A DNA stretch of 64,000 bases from Pyrus communis (GCF_963583255.1 NC_084807.1:28718381-28782380); one strand, 5' to 3'; counted from the stretch's first letter, positions 1 to 13,149 are shown. Numbers and translations: made by a program. The notes: generated by a model not told the origin, from the sequence alone.

Positions 1-400
1 ACGTCAGGTGTGGGGTTTTACCACAAAAGGTTTCGGTATTAGTTAGAGTGGGGTAATCATATTTAAACCCCTTGGTTTTGTTTTCCACCACCGATGTGGG
101 ACTTTAACACTCTCCCTCACGTGTAACCCTATTTAGTTGTGAGGTTTTACCATAAAAAGTTTCGGTATTAGTTAGAATAGGGTAATTATATTTAAACCCC
201 TTGGTTTTCTTTCCTACCACCGATGTGGGACTTTAACACTTTCCCTCACGTGTAACCTCATTTAGTTGTCCTCAACTTTATCACTTACACAATCCGTCAA
301 GTGTGAGGTTATACTACAAAATACCACGATATTAGTTAGAATGAGGTAATTATATTTAAACCCTTGATTTTCTTTCCCACCACCAATGTGCGACTTTAAC
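1..400. repeat. Three diverged tandem units with TRIM/LTR-like motif
   Basis: The left edge holds about three diverged copies of a 130-160 bp unit (near 13-140, 141-300 and 305-400). Each unit has a TTTCGGTATTAGTTAGA-like block, a TATTTAAACCCCTTGG-like block and a segment that on the minus strand reads TTAAAGTCCCACATCGGTGG. The CCCACATCGG motif is typical of plant LTR/TRIM ends. No coding sequence is seen. The array may be tandem LTRs of a TRIM, or duplicated copies of one LTR. It abuts CNGC relic E. Confidence 0.55.
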
Positions 401-965
401 AGTTTTAACATGTTCGCTGGAGATTGGAACTTCGGTGAAACAGTTTGATGCCCAATCGAGAAGTTCTTCTCTGTAAAAGTTACCTTTCCCGAGGTGCTTG
501 ATGGACATTGATGAGATTCCTTACCCAGCATGACCGTCACTCGATGATGCGTAGGTCCACATTGTCCCTTTGATAATGAACATGCAATCGAGTGGATCTC
601 CCATTCGAAAAACGAAGGTGTTCTCACTGTACGTCACTGTCTTCTGACAGTCGCATATCAACGTCAACACTTTTTCATCCCTATCCTTAAGCATATTTAC
701 ATATACAACAACACACAAGCGCGCAGACATATATCATCAGAAAAACATTGCAGTGAAAATGGATGGCATTAATAGACGGAGATGGATCGAGTTTTGAAGA
801 AAATACTTTTCTAAGTGCATCCATGAAAAGAAAGCGTTTTATAGATCTTTTGCTTTGCCAAGAAAGAATAAGGAATGGGTTGTGGACATCAGCATCTGGG
901 TATTTTTTTTCAATGCTTTCTCTATGCTATTCATGATATCGTTCTTGATATCATCAGGGGATTTG
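395..965 (-). pseudogene. CNGC relic E: C-linker and cyclic-nucleotide-binding exons
   Basis: On the minus strand, 965-800 encodes the end of a CNGC C-linker (DDIKNDIMNSIEKALKK, then FLIL.W and SIKRFLFMDALRKV after a frame change). 690-395 encodes a CNBD (MLKDRDEKVLTLICD, ENTFVFRMGDPLDCM, GTMWTYASSSDGHAG). It is broken. The glutamine expected in the GQGISS motif is a stop (near 518-520), there is a frameshift in the linker, and exons 1-5 are absent. Its linker is the long form seen in copies C and F, not the short form of A and B. It joins directly to intergenic repeat R at about 1,000. It is clearly a pseudogene of the local CNGC family. Confidence 0.85.
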
Positions 966-999
966 TTGTGAAACATTGTTCAACTGTCCAACTTTCAGT

Positions 1000-2430
1000 T
1001 TTATCACGTCCCGAAACCAAATTAGTATAGATGCACTGTGAAAGCATTATTGATTAATTATTGAGGGATTCAGGGTGACCCACCAACATAGAGTTTCATT
1101 TTCTTATGGAAAGAGATTATCTTCGGATTTCTTTCTCCTAATCCATCAAATCATGGAATTCATACCGTTGAAATTTGATCTAACAGTTGAAGTTATTATA
1201 ACTTTTAAAGTAAGCCCTTGTTTGTAGCCGTTGGATCAAATTTCAACTACACGATTTCTCTGATTTAGTGAATTAGAAAGAAAAAGATCCGGAGTATCCC
1301 TTTCCTTTAATTATGTCCTGTTAAAACCCCTTTCCGAACATCTAACCGTCTTTGATCGAAGTTTGGTCTTTTTTCTTGCTTTGTTTGTAGTCCCTTCCTG
1401 GGGCTGGTGCTTTTTAGCCTTCTTTGTTGTTCTCGGCTGGATTTTACCCATTTTAATATATTCCCCTTTTCGACCATAAAAATAAGAAATTTTTAATTAT
1501 GATGGGAATACGGATGGTATACCACGGGTTTTTATATAAGTGTTGGAAAATTTTATTTTTTAAGTTATTAACTTTTTAACATACATATCCTACCATTTAT
1601 ATAACAACAAATGGTATACCATTCCGTGTGTTAATCACATTGAAAAATCTCTCTATAAAAACTACACCTGGCACGCATGTGTGGAACTCACAAGACTAAT
1701 TATTTTCTGAATTTGGATCCTCTGCATGGTTTTTTCCCCTGCAACACTATGCAAGGCTTTTAATCCTAGGCACTCAATTATGCCACGTAATTTAGTTTTA
1801 ATTTTATCCCCTTCACCATTGCCCATGACTGTCTGCATCACTTTGAATTCAGTGCCATGGTTATCCTCCGATTCTTTTCCCTCCCTCTTCTCACTATCCT
1901 GTCGGCGGCCGAAGAGTTGAGTCACTATCCAACGCAGACATGGAAATTCCTTCAAACCAAGAGCTTTTTTTTTTTCTTTTTTTTCTCAATAAAAAAAAAA
2001 AAGCTTAAATAATAGAACCCCTAGGACAACCAGTACACATAGCGTCGAAGTGTAAGGCATTTCCCACAGCCACAATATTAAAGCAAAGGAGATATCGGAA
2101 TTTCAATTATTTTTGGGTGGTGCTATTTATATACTTTTTTTTTTTTTTTTTGATAACATTATTCTTTTTTTTTTCATTTTTTTATGTTTTAATTAAGAAA
2201 GGATGATAGAACTGCCTAGGCGTCTGCCTTAGACCTTGCGATCGTGTCGTGTTTGTCTTGTTCGTGTCGTTTTCGTGATATACACGATATCTTAATAGGT
2301 TGTGTCATGTCAAACTCGTTAAAATAAACAGTAATATGAACCGACATGAACTTGACTCGTTAAAATTAACATGTAATATGACCCGATCCGTTACTGACTT
2401 CATATCCCCACTTTAAGATCCATGGCACGT
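1000..2430. repeat. Intergenic repeat R, copy 1
   Basis: This block recurs, diverged, at 60,060-62,520 and in part at 28,196-28,960. Shared landmarks are CTTTCAGTTTTATCAC (about 1,012), the TTTGATC-AGTTTGGTCTTTTT block (about 1,350), GTGTGGAACTCACAAGACTA (about 1,680), the AGGCTTTTAATCCTA block (about 1,755) and ATGTCAAACTCGTTAAAATA (about 2,310). All three copies lie between CNGC units, so it is probably the intergenic part of the ancestral tandem unit. The short ORFs at 1,662-1,955 are not conserved as protein and are not called. Confidence 0.7.
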
Positions 2431-3700
2431 GGCACCTTGTATGTGGCCATGAAATGTAAAAGAAAAGGAAATCTTGATAAGCCAGACTTTTTTGAAAACC
2501 ACCCGGCCCAACTCTGCTGCCAAACAGTTCGAATATGCTGAGGAACAGTTTGCATTCTTCTACAACTCTTCAACAGATACTCTTTGGTTTAATCTTATTT
2601 TCACTATTATCACATGTATTTAATTTTGTAAATTTGTTATTTGAGATAAGTCTATCTTGTAACTGATTGATTGATATAAAGCTATGTATACATTATACAA
2701 CACGTACACTCACTCATGGTTAACTGAGTTGAGTTCATGATTCACAAAGTCATTTATTCCTTCACTGCTACTGTCTTCTTTCACTGTATATTACAAATGT
2801 TTAATTCAAACCAAAGACTAAAGTGAATTACCACTCGAGTTAGTCGAATGGTAAGGGTGAGTAGGGTGCTAGGTAGGAGTAAGTTAGGTTTAGGAGTAGA
2901 CGAAGCAACGAAAATTAAAAGACTCAAATAAATTGACAATGGAAAAGAATGGTTATACATATATGAACAAAAAATGGTATATATATTTAATATTAGCGTT
3001 AAAAATACAACTCAAGTATGGTAGAGGAGCTCAAATGAACAATATATTGACAGAATGAAAAAAAAGTTCATTATATCTCTTTACCAAAAGTATTGTGCAA
3101 ACAATATTTCCCCTTTTTTTTTCCATTCTCTCCTTCTCAATGTCCTTTCAAATAAGTTCCTCTAAAAAAACTAAGAAAAATAAGTGATTCGACTAAAGTT
3201 GTTAAAAAATTATTTTAAGTCGACTATGACACATGAAATGTTAAATGGAAAGGTATTTGTAAAAGCTTGATTTTAAAAATATGTGCCTCATGATTTTGAC
3301 ACTAGAAATACTAGAAGAAGATTCTTATATATTTATTGTGGCCAAATTAATATGTTTTAAGCGCAGAGAAGGGATAAAAATTTGTACTTTTTATTTTCTT
3401 GTGAAAATAATCTGTAGGAAATAACCCCATTTGTTTATCGCCCTAGGCCATTAAAAACTCAAAAACTGCCATGAAATAGTGAATTACCATATATAACATC
3501 AAGCACGATATATAAGGTTTAGAGCTTTCCATGCCTAATAACTTAAACCTCATAACTGCAAATGTTTCAGACCATGACAAACATAAACATATCTCTGAGA
3601 GAAATGGTATTGTGGCTACCACTGCTTAATTATTGAAACGTACGGCTAATTATCAACTAGTAATAATATTATTTTGAGGCCAGAGCTTATACAAAATCTA
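2431..3700. other. Intergenic, no feature recognised
   Basis: AT-rich sequence between repeat R and the 3' end of CNGC copy A. I see no coding exon, RNA gene or clear transposon end. It holds only poly-A/T runs. Confidence 0.5.
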
Positions 3701-5367
3701 CGCAGCCAGGTTGTGTATGGAACTCTTGGCCATAAAGCGTCTCTACTTCGACGTTTTTGAAGATACTAATTACTTGCTGCAGATGGCAAGGTCTTACTAT
3801 TGTCATCCCCTATTTAAGCCAGGGACGGAGGCGGACGTCGTTGCGCCTTGGTATGGAAACGAAGAACAGCAGAAAGTGTCACCTTCTCCACCTCTTTAGG
3901 ATTGTTACGATTATGTGGTCTGAGTAGAGAGACTACAGTTGCCAAGTCCTCGGCCATGAGCACAAATGCTTCTACTTTTGTCCGACTTTTGACATGTTTG
4001 CTGGAGACTGGAACTTCGGTAAAACAGTCTGATGCCCAATCGAAAAGCTCTTCCCCGTAAAAGTCACCTTAATTCCCTGAGGAGCTTGATGGCCATTGAT
4101 GAGATTCCTTGCCCAGCATGACTATCACTTGACGCATAGGTCCACAATGTCCCTTTGATAACGAACAGCATGCAATCGAGTGGATCTCCCGTTCGAAAAA
4201 CGAAGCTGTTCTCAATGTACGTCGCTGGCTTTAGATATTCGCACATCTTCTTCCACACTTTTTCATCCATGTCTTTAAGCATTGGTATCTGTAGTATACA
4301 TACACAGGTTAATCTACTGTACTCTTTAATTTGAACAATAATTTTGTAATGAATGTAACATTAACCTAGTTTTAGTAATAACAATGTGATTCTGTGTTGT
4401 TAACTAACTTAGCATTATTGTATAACTATGGACTATAAACTTTAAGATTATAGTGCAATCTTATCATTATTGTAATTCAAACATCGAATGTTAACATCAT
4501 TTTGTTTTAAAACAATGTATTCCATAAATTAATGGTGAGAGATAGAGATTGAGGAACATACTTTCTTAAGTGCTTTTTCAGCTTCCTGTTTTTTTTTACT
4601 TTGTCGTCTCATGTCCACTGTTTTTGTAGCTCCCATCAGTATAAAAGCCTGTCTCGCCACAAATCAAACAATTACTTAATATACTCGAAGAATGATCTCC
4701 GCAGTCCCAACTCCCAAACACAGAAAAATTGTCGAAAGTTAATGTACAGAGAGACTTAATATACCAACCTCCACGTTTCCAATGAGATATACAAACAGTA
4801 GCAAGCCAATGACTGAAATGAGAATCGCAAAGAAGTTTTCCCACACATACGTACTTGTGACCAGATTTGTCCCAAAATTACTGCAAAATATTAGACAATG
4901 TTGCCGAATTAGATAATCCCAAAAATTTTATTCGTTACATATTTTTCTGAAAATTGTTTGTTGCCAATGGATATATAATGTACCTTAGATTTCGCAAGCC
5001 CCACCAGAAAGAGTATACAAACTTCTTTCCGAACTCTTGATCTGGGTTTTCATTTTTAAGGGAATCGAGAAATATTCCAAAGTTAAATGAAGATGAAGCA
5101 CCATCTGGAGTATCCAACGGGCAACGATACTTTAGATATTCGGTCATATTTATTGCAGTAGAATTCACAGTAACCAAGCAATTCTGGTTGAGAGGTCTGG
5201 TAATGTTCGCACTATCGCAGTACAAAGTGTCCTCGCATTTATCAATACATTGTCTACAAGCCTCATACCAACATGATACCGCTCGTTGAATAGAAAAAAA
5301 GTACCAAAAAGCTCCGAGTACCTAAACCCATAACGTGCAAACACAAAACTCTAGATATTAGTCTACC

Positions 5368-8300
5368 TGTTAGCATATAATTAATTAATCTAGAATTTTC
5401 TCGTAATTAACGAATGTAATATCAATTGTAATCAATTGATTTAGAACTTCTACCACATATGGGTTTTCTCAAAGCCTATATTTATTGTAAACATTATACA
5501 TAATTAATCAAGAAGTTATATTTCTACCTAGTATCATTCCTCCACCAGAGTCTAGCGATCTAACCATATCATCTTTTTTGCAGCCAATAAAAAAAAAACT
5601 TACGGTCGTTCTCTTCTTGTAGGACTTTCTCACACCAACAATAAAAAATAAAAATAAAAAATAAAAATAAAAAACAAATCACGGCAGCCTTTACTCCCTT
5701 ATTGCAGTCTCACTCCCATAGTTTTTAGGGTTTTTGTCTTGATTCTTCTCCTTTCCTTAATGGCGTCTTCAACCTGTCATGTCTGAACTTCCTTCTTGCC
5801 TCAATTCTTCTAACACCTCACAGCATACCCAAGTCTCCTGCCCGCACCGTTTTATAGACCCGACTCGGCTCCTTCCTTCGTCGGCGCTCACTTTGCTTCC
5901 CTGCCTGATCCAAATTATTAATCCGATACCCCAACTCATTAAATGATCGGACGATCTTCCATCTTTCATGCTTCTCAATTTTACAATAGCCCGATCAATG
6001 TTTATTTGCATAATGGTGAAACAAACAATGTTATCTATATTGGTATCGTTCATCTCCCTCTTGGTCCTATTAAATTTCATCTTCGTAATGTATTTTTTTT
6101 ATTCCTGAACTTCGAAAAAATCTTCTCTCCTTGCTCTCTTTACTCAAGCAAATCTTGTCTTTTTTGGTTTTTGCTTCTAATTTATATCAAATCTATGACT
6201 TAGGTACTGATTTCTTGCTTTTTCAAGGTGTAAGGATGGGTTTGTCCTTTGTCCCTGTCGTTTACTGTCTCCGATGTCCACCATGCCTTTACCGCTATTT
6301 CATCATCCACTTAGCACCAATGACTTGGTCATCCTTCGTCGCCTGTCATGTCTCGCTTAGGTTCTGATATCAAATCAACAAATTTTTTGTATGGGATGCG
6401 CTCTTAGCAAATCAAGGCAATTTTCTATTTATTCTAATACTAATAATCGTGCTTTCTCTTTATTTTATATCTTTCATTCTAATGTGTGATATCTCTTGTT
6501 GCTTATGTTATAGTTTTTTTCATTATATTTTATTCAACGATGATTTTTTTTTGCTACTCCTGGATCTATCTGAAACGAAAATTGGAAATTTTTGATATCT
6601 CTAAAATCTTTGTGGCTATGGTTCGTAATATCTTTCAAGCTACTATTCAAGTTCTCCAAAGTGATAAAGGTACGAAGTATGTTAATCAATGTTTTTCTAC
6701 TTTTTGTCATGAGTTGGGTATAGGATAACGCTACTTTTGCCCCCACTCGCAAAAAAATGGCTTGCCAAATGAAAGCATTGCCATATAGCCACCTTACTAC
6801 GAGCTTTACTCTACACTGCAGGGCTCCCTCGTGAATTATGGGCTAAATATGCCTTCACAACCGTCCACCTCATTAATCTTCTTCCTACCTCTCTCCACAC
6901 CTAATTTGCAGTTACAAACCTCCACCGAGGGCCCAACTTCTGCCAGATCCAGTCTTGCAACCTCCCACTACTTCTCTTGTGCGGTCCAGTCCATGTGTCA
7001 CGGCTGGCCCATTTCTACCTACTGACCTACCAGTGTCTGACCCCTCTCCTAATTCCCAGTCCCACCGCCACTGTTCAGCCCCCAACTTTCCCAAACAGCC
7101 CAGCGCGCCAGCCGTCATCATCAATACGCTAGCTTTCGCACCAGCTCGCCCCGTGCCGGTTTCCAATGCGCTCACTTCAATGCCAAGCCCAGTGCTCAAT
7201 CCACATTTCATGCGCCTCAGCAACCCACGTCCATAACATTAAGGCCCCACGACACAGACGCGTGTTTTCTCGTATGCTGCCGTGTCTGCCAACAGCACCA
7301 ACAATGTCTTAGCGTCTCTTGCTGCCCCCTTCCGTCGCCTGCTTTGCGCTGACTACCTCCTTTGTTCAGTCCACTCGTCCCATGGTCACTCGGCTACGTG
7401 ACGGCATCTCCAAACACAAAAAACTCGAATTGATATCACTGTTCGGTATCCTCTTTCTCATGCTCTTTTAGCGTCTAATGATTCTAGTAAACCCATTTGA
7501 TTTTCTCAAGCTTCTAAGCATCCTGAATGGCGTTAGGCCATGAATGAAGAAATAATGCTTAACTTCGCAATAAAACATGGTTTCTTATTCAATAAGTCAT
7601 TTTTAGCTTCTTAGACACCAGTTTTATTTTTAGCTATCGAATTGAATAAATCAAACGAAAACACAGACAAGATTAAACATAGGTATATTTGAAAGGTTAA
7701 AAAAGATTAATGTCTAAAACAAAAAATTAGTATTTTTTTCAAACATACTTTAGTATTTTCTTAAAAGATTAAGGAGGGCCCATTTAAATTTTCGCACATG
7801 ACCTTCAAATTTTCACAGACGACCTTAATCGCAAGTTAGTTGACTCCTTAGAGTATCTTACTTGAACTTGCCTTTATATATCTTTTGTTGTCAATCATGT
7901 TGCTCAATTCACGAGTTCCCCTCGCATTTCTCATATGATTGCAGACAAACTGATTCTCTGCTATATCAAAGGTACTATGGATTTGACATCACTATGACTC
8001 CTTAACTTGCTTCTGATTTGCTTGTTCTAACATAAATTGAGCGAGTTGTCTAGAAACTCGCCACTCCACCATGGGCTATGCATTTATCTTGGCACCAATC
8101 TCATCTTTTGGTGCTATAAAAAACAACCGACAATGTCTCAATCTATCTTTAAACTTAAATATAGGTCCCTTGCTCATCAATGTGCTAATTATACTACGTG
8201 GCTTTATTTTCTTCTTCGTGAGTTTGGTGTTTGGCTATCCTTTCCAATTGTACTTCATTGTGACAACCTCAGTGCCACCTGTCTTGTTACTAATTCAGTT

Positions 8301-8844
8301 CACCATGCTCGTACTAGCTGCATTGACCTTTTTATCATTTTGGTCATAGAAATATGGCTCTTTATGGCCATCCCGTTTGTTACACCTCTTCTGCCGATCT
8401 TCTTACTAAAGCTCTTCATCAACCGCATCATGGTGTACTTTGTTTCATACTTGTCCAATCAGGATTGTCCAATTGCAGGGGGTGGTGAGTGGTGGTGGTG
8501 GTGGTGGTTGTGTTTTTTCTTTGAACAAACGATAATATTTACACAAAGAGAAGTGGGAGAGTGGGTTAAGCCTCACAATGTGGTTCAAATTCGTCTTTGG
8601 AAAGAATCGAACCTATGACCTCTCACTTACAAGTGAGAAGGAATACCACTAAACCGTAGTACTAAATGGCATGGAGGTGGTGTTAGGATAGAATTAATTA
8701 GTCTAGAATCTTCTCCTTAATTAAGGCGACGTAATATCAATTGTAATTAATTTAGAAATCCTACCACATATGAGTCTTCTCAAACCCTGTATATTATAAA
8801 CGTTCTACATGATTAATTTAAAGAGTCATGTTTCTACACTATCA
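5368..8844 (+). mobile_element. Decayed Ty1/Copia element in intron 3 of CNGC A
   Basis: Two related LTRs, 5,368-5,536 and 8,681-8,844, start TGTTAG and end TATCA. They share TAATATCAATTGTAAT and CTACCACATATG. The LTRs flank broken plus-strand pol pieces. Protease region: FHASQFYNSPINVYL and IGIVHLPLGPIK (about 5,955-6,090). Integrase: VLQSDKGTKYVNQCF (about 6,645-6,710) and QNGLPNE (about 6,760). RT start: HPEWR.AMNEE (about 7,525-7,555). RNase H: a GTMD-like piece (about 7,970), SFG/KKQPT.SQS (about 8,105-8,140) and FPIVLHCDNLSAT (about 8,240-8,280). A weak initiator-Met primer site (CAGAGTCTAGC) follows the left LTR. Many stops and frameshifts show it is dead. It predates the A/B duplication, because B keeps the right LTR. 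Confidence 0.82.
8487..8680. repeat. Short repeat inserted between polypurine tract and 3' LTR
   Basis: The Copia polypurine tract (GCAGGGGGTGG, about 8,474-8,486) should abut the LTR start at 8,681, but 190-odd bp intervene. This piece starts and ends with GGTGGTG and contains CACTTACAAGTGAGA and a CGAACCTATGACCTCTC block. Related copies occur at 55,360-55,566 (same position in copy B) and inverted at 60,830-60,965; a weaker relative is at 13,475-13,620. It is probably a MITE or other short mobile repeat that hit the element before A and B duplicated. Confidence 0.6.
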
Positions 8845-9889
8845 TTTTCGAAAACAACAGCATCGGTCCATGATCCAACATTAGTAATTAACAAAGTAAT
8901 AAAATATAATGACAATTGAGTTGAAACTTACGTGACCGGCAAGAATGTAGAGAAACAAGTTGAAAAGACAATTAGCCCATCTCCCATTCATCCTTTTGAA
9001 TACCTTGGCAGACAGGTGAATTCGAAGAACCCTCGGAACATATTGACCGAGAAGAAACACATTCACAAACGTTTTGTGTTCCACAAATCCTGAGCCTTCC
9101 CTTGGGTAAAACATTAGTATTATCAGCTGAAGAAAATTAAAAGATAAACAAGGGTTAGGACATAGAACCATTAATTTCAGCTTGCTACCAAAAAAAAAAA
9201 ATATTAAAGTTTAGTTAATTTCTCTTACTTGTGGGAGGGGAATCAGAGCTAAAACGTCAATTATGATGGATAACATATTCTGAATTATTTTCCTGGCAAT
9301 GGCATATTGAACCAACTCTCTGGCTTCCCATTTCTTACCGGAATTTCCCCCAGTTTGTTTCACTGCCTTGGACTGTTCATTTTTCGAGGTACTCATTTTG
9401 AGGGCTAAAATTTCACATATCAAATGCACGAGGAAAATGACATCTGTGAGTGATCGCATAACAAGAGCAACAATTTCCAACGTTTCGTCCGTATGAAGGC
9501 ACTTTTCATCCTCTTTGAAATTCACAACATAAAAGAACAAAGGATCCAGAGAGACAGCAAATGCACATGAGATCACAAATATACTGTTCCACATTCTAAG
9601 GTAAGTCCCCTGATCCTGGCGCACATCAAAAATCTTCTTTATTTTTGTTATCCTGGAAACACGCAACAAACAACGAATGAAATTCATATGCATTCACCCT
9701 AAATTCTAATAATGAGGCCCTCGAGCTAACAAATTAAACAAGATAAAATGAGATATAAATCCGATTCTAATAGCAGCTATTAGATTTATTTCAGACTTCT
9801 TCGCTAAAACAAGTATCCGTCCATAATGTAGCATAATAATGAATAATAATAATTTTCTAAGATTGACTACAATACTTATCTCTATTAAT

Positions 9890-11510
9890 CTCTATTAATT
9901 AATAAAAATGAAAACTAACCACAAGGGCTTCAAAATTTTGAATTTTAACAAAAAACCATATACAAACTTTATTTAATGATAAGGACAAAAATTAAAAATT
10001 AAAAAAAATTAAAAAATAATCCAACCCAACCGCGGTAAGCACGCGCCAACCAATTCAAATATCAAATCAAACCTTTGCTGTAACTGTGAGCAGATAGAAC
10101 TGATAAGAAGACTAACGTGCAGTGCAAAATAAGCAATGGGAGTAGTACAATGAATGATAAGATGGAATGGATGAATGAAATAAATTATTTTTAAAATGAT
10201 GAGATGGAATGGAAATAAATTATTTTTAAAACATTTCACTAGGAAGGAAAACGTGAGAGTGAAGCTTCAATGACTCTTTTTTCTTTTAGAGAGGGAGAGA
10301 GAAATATGTTTACGTACAAAAAGAAAGAAAAGAAAAGTAGTAATTTTCAACAAAAAATCAACGGTGCAAAAGCATCACCCGAATTACTTTTTAAATATTT
10401 CATCGGGAAGGAAGAGAGGGAGTGTGTAAGGAAGAGAGATTGTGAGGGTAAAGCCAACCAAATCCTTCCAAACTGACATCAACAAACTCTAAAAAATTTA
10501 AAAAAGAGAGAGAAATTTGAGATAAAAAAATATATTGCTGACATCAATACATGACAATAATTTGTACAAAAATAGTTTAAAAAATAGTGATAGTGCTAGT
10601 GTTCAATTTTAAGAAATAGTCAGTGTTTAGTTTACGAAATAGTTAGCTTTTTGTTTAAGAAATAGTCGGTGCTTAGTTTAAAAAATAGTGATAGTACTAG
10701 TTTATGAAACAGTGATAATACCAGTATTTGGTTTGAAAAATAGTCAGTACTTAGTTTAGGAAATAGTGATAGTACCATTACTTGGTTTAATATATATAGT
10801 CTATTGTGTTCGGTTTAAGAAATAGTCAGTGTTTAGTTTACGAAATAGTAATAGTACTAGCGTTCAATTTAAAAAATAATCAGTATTCAGTTTACGAAAT
10901 AGTCAGTGTTTAGTTCAAGAAGTAATGATAGTATTAGTGTTCCGTTGAAGATATAGTTAGTGTTTAGTTTAAGAAATATTATTCAGTTTAAGAAGTAGTC
11001 AATGTTTAGTTTACAAAATAGTGTTTGGTTTAAGAAGTGGTTAATGTTCAGTTTAAGAAGTAGTCAATATTCAGTTTAATAAATAGTCACAGTATTAATG
11101 TTCATAAAACTAAATAATGAAATTTTTCTTTATTTTTGATTTTGAAAGGAGAGAGAAGAGTGGGGAGGTGAAAAAATAAAAAATAAAATAAAAAAGAGAA
11201 AAAGTTGATGTGGATGAGTGAGGTGAAAGGAGAGAAAAAAATGGATGTACGAAAAAAGGAGAGAGAGAAAGAGGTTGCACGATTAAGTGAGGAAGAGAGA
11301 GTGTGTGTGTGTGTGATGTGACGCACTGTTTTTTTTGTGTTTTTTTGTTTTGTTGTTATGTAAAACTTTTGTTATTTTCATTAAAATTTGAGTCATTTTT
11401 ATTAAAGTTTAAGCTTTTTTTTATTAAATAAAGTTAGTAGATGGTTTTTTTGTTAATTAAAAGTTTTGAAAAGTCATTTTCATTAAAGTTCCCTTAATAA
11501 AACTCTCTTT
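9890..11510. mobile_element. Long-TIR (Mutator-like) non-coding element in intron 1 of CNGC A
   Basis: Copy B lacks this 1.6-1.9 kb block: A 9,660-9,890 continues in B at 56,600-56,830, and A resumes at about 11,780. The ends are inverted relatives of each other. AACAAAAAACCATATACAAA on the left (about 9,947) answers GTAGATGGTTTTTTTGTTAA on the right (about 11,428), with TTTATTTAAT next to each. No transposase is seen. Inside lie a minisatellite and purine-rich sequence. The exact ends are uncertain. Confidence 0.6.
10570..11100. repeat. Minisatellite with AAGAAATAGTCAGTGTTTAG-like unit
   Basis: About 20 imperfect copies of a 20-30 bp unit, consensus near GTTTAAGAAATAGTCAGTGTTTA, lie head to tail. 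Variants are AATAGTGATAGTACTAGT and AAGTAGTCAATGTTCAG. Unit length varies. It sits inside the transposon in intron 1 of CNGC A and is absent from copy B. Confidence 0.8.
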
Positions 11511-13146
11511 GTCAACCAAAAGAAGGTGAAAAGACTACTTAATCTTGTATCACACAAAAAAAAAAGGATGGACAATAATATAATTTCACAGGTTCAAATT
11601 TTACTTTTTTTTATTGAAACCTCACCTACAGGTGATGTTCAATTACCTTCAATATTTAAAATAAAAAAATAAAAAAACCAAAAATAAAAATCTCCCACTC
11701 CCCCCACGTTCTCTCTCTCTCTCTCTCCCTCCCTCTCTCCTTCTCATTTTCTAAAAAAAATATGTTCATACATACAAAGTGTGTAGATAAATGTTAGTAT
11801 ATATTTAATAGAATTACTATCTAATGATCAAATGTAATTCATGTGAACAGTTGTAGACCACCACAAGAAGTCCAAATGAAATCAGACTACTACCAAAATA
11901 TTTTAGAAATTTTCACTGTACACAACAAATACAAAAACTACTTTTTTTTTTTTTTTTTTTTTTAAGGCCAAATCTCACTTTGATATTCTAGATGATAAAT
12001 CTACATATTGCTATTTGTCAATTTTCCGTCCCGAATTTGTGTTAAGCTTCCAATTTTCTCTTAAATTTTAATTCTAGCCAATTTTCCCCTACCCCAGGAC
12101 GTTAATTATTGGAATTTTCATGTAATTTTCTATCTATTTTGGTCATATGGTAAATGTTTGAGGGTAATAAAATAATTTTATCATTCATGTGGACAACATA
12201 TTATTTTCTTCTTCTTCTTCTCTTCCACTAGTTGACTCCGTACATTTTATGTTTGAATTATTCATGGAAGTTTAATTAGCAGTTACAAAGTATTGGCTTT
12301 GCACCCAATTTAACAAAACAAGAATACATTTTTGCCCTTATATAGTTGGCATAAGTTATCCGTGTGACTAATTGAAAAATTAGTTGAAAATTTTCAAAAT
12401 CTAACACCAAAGGAAAATTGACTATTTATAAAAGTTCAAAAGATAATCGGCTAATATTAAAACTCAACGGAGAAATTGGCGCTACACAAGTTCGCATAAA
12501 TCAACAATTAGGTCATATATGTATATATATTTCTTTTTTGAAAGGAAACGATTTCATTAGAACTTCAAATCAAGTAAAGCTAACTTGAAGGAGGGCATCC
12601 TGAAGAAATGCAGGAGGGACCTCACTCCAAAGTGATATTATATATGATTCTGTGTATATTTGTAGCCAATCCCATAAATTAGTATAAGAGTGAGTTTATC
12701 TATGTTAAATGTGACGCAACATTTCCTTGGAGGAATGGTTATGAACGGGTCACTGTGTCTGTGTCTGTAGAAAGAAATTTGTCTTTGTTAAAAATTTTCA
12801 CTGAAGTCAACTCCTCGCGTCTTTGAAGTCTAAATAGTGAATCAAATTGGCTGCCATATGCAACTCCGATGCCAGCTATTGCCCCTCATCCAATTAGATG
12901 AGTTCCGTAGCCTCGTTGCCGGCGCCACTATGTTGTATTGGGCGTTTTAAAATTAAAAAATAAAGGAATAGAAGGTGTTGTAATAGCCATATATAATCAA
13001 GTGTAGCGTTCCAAATAGCATAAATTTCGTACACATTTTGGGACTCTCCGTGGATTTCCAACGCTTTATCATTCCCATCGCTGCGCCATGATGCGCTGCT
13101 ATACCTTGAGAGTGACAAATAACAGCAAGCTAAGATAATTCGAAAT

Positions 13147-13149
<3 letters not shown>

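Noticed and set aside
3711..3899. 62-codon plus-strand ORF near the end of CNGC A
   Set aside because: It is antisense to the conserved tail of exon 7 and unlikely to be coding.
8037..8618. 193-codon plus-strand ORF
   Set aside because: It overlaps decayed Copia RNase H and the short repeat at the LTR border; real homology jumps between frames, so the ORF is not a gene.
10570..11100. CRISPR-like array
   Set aside because: Units are contiguous, variable and without unique spacers, in a plant intron; it is a minisatellite.
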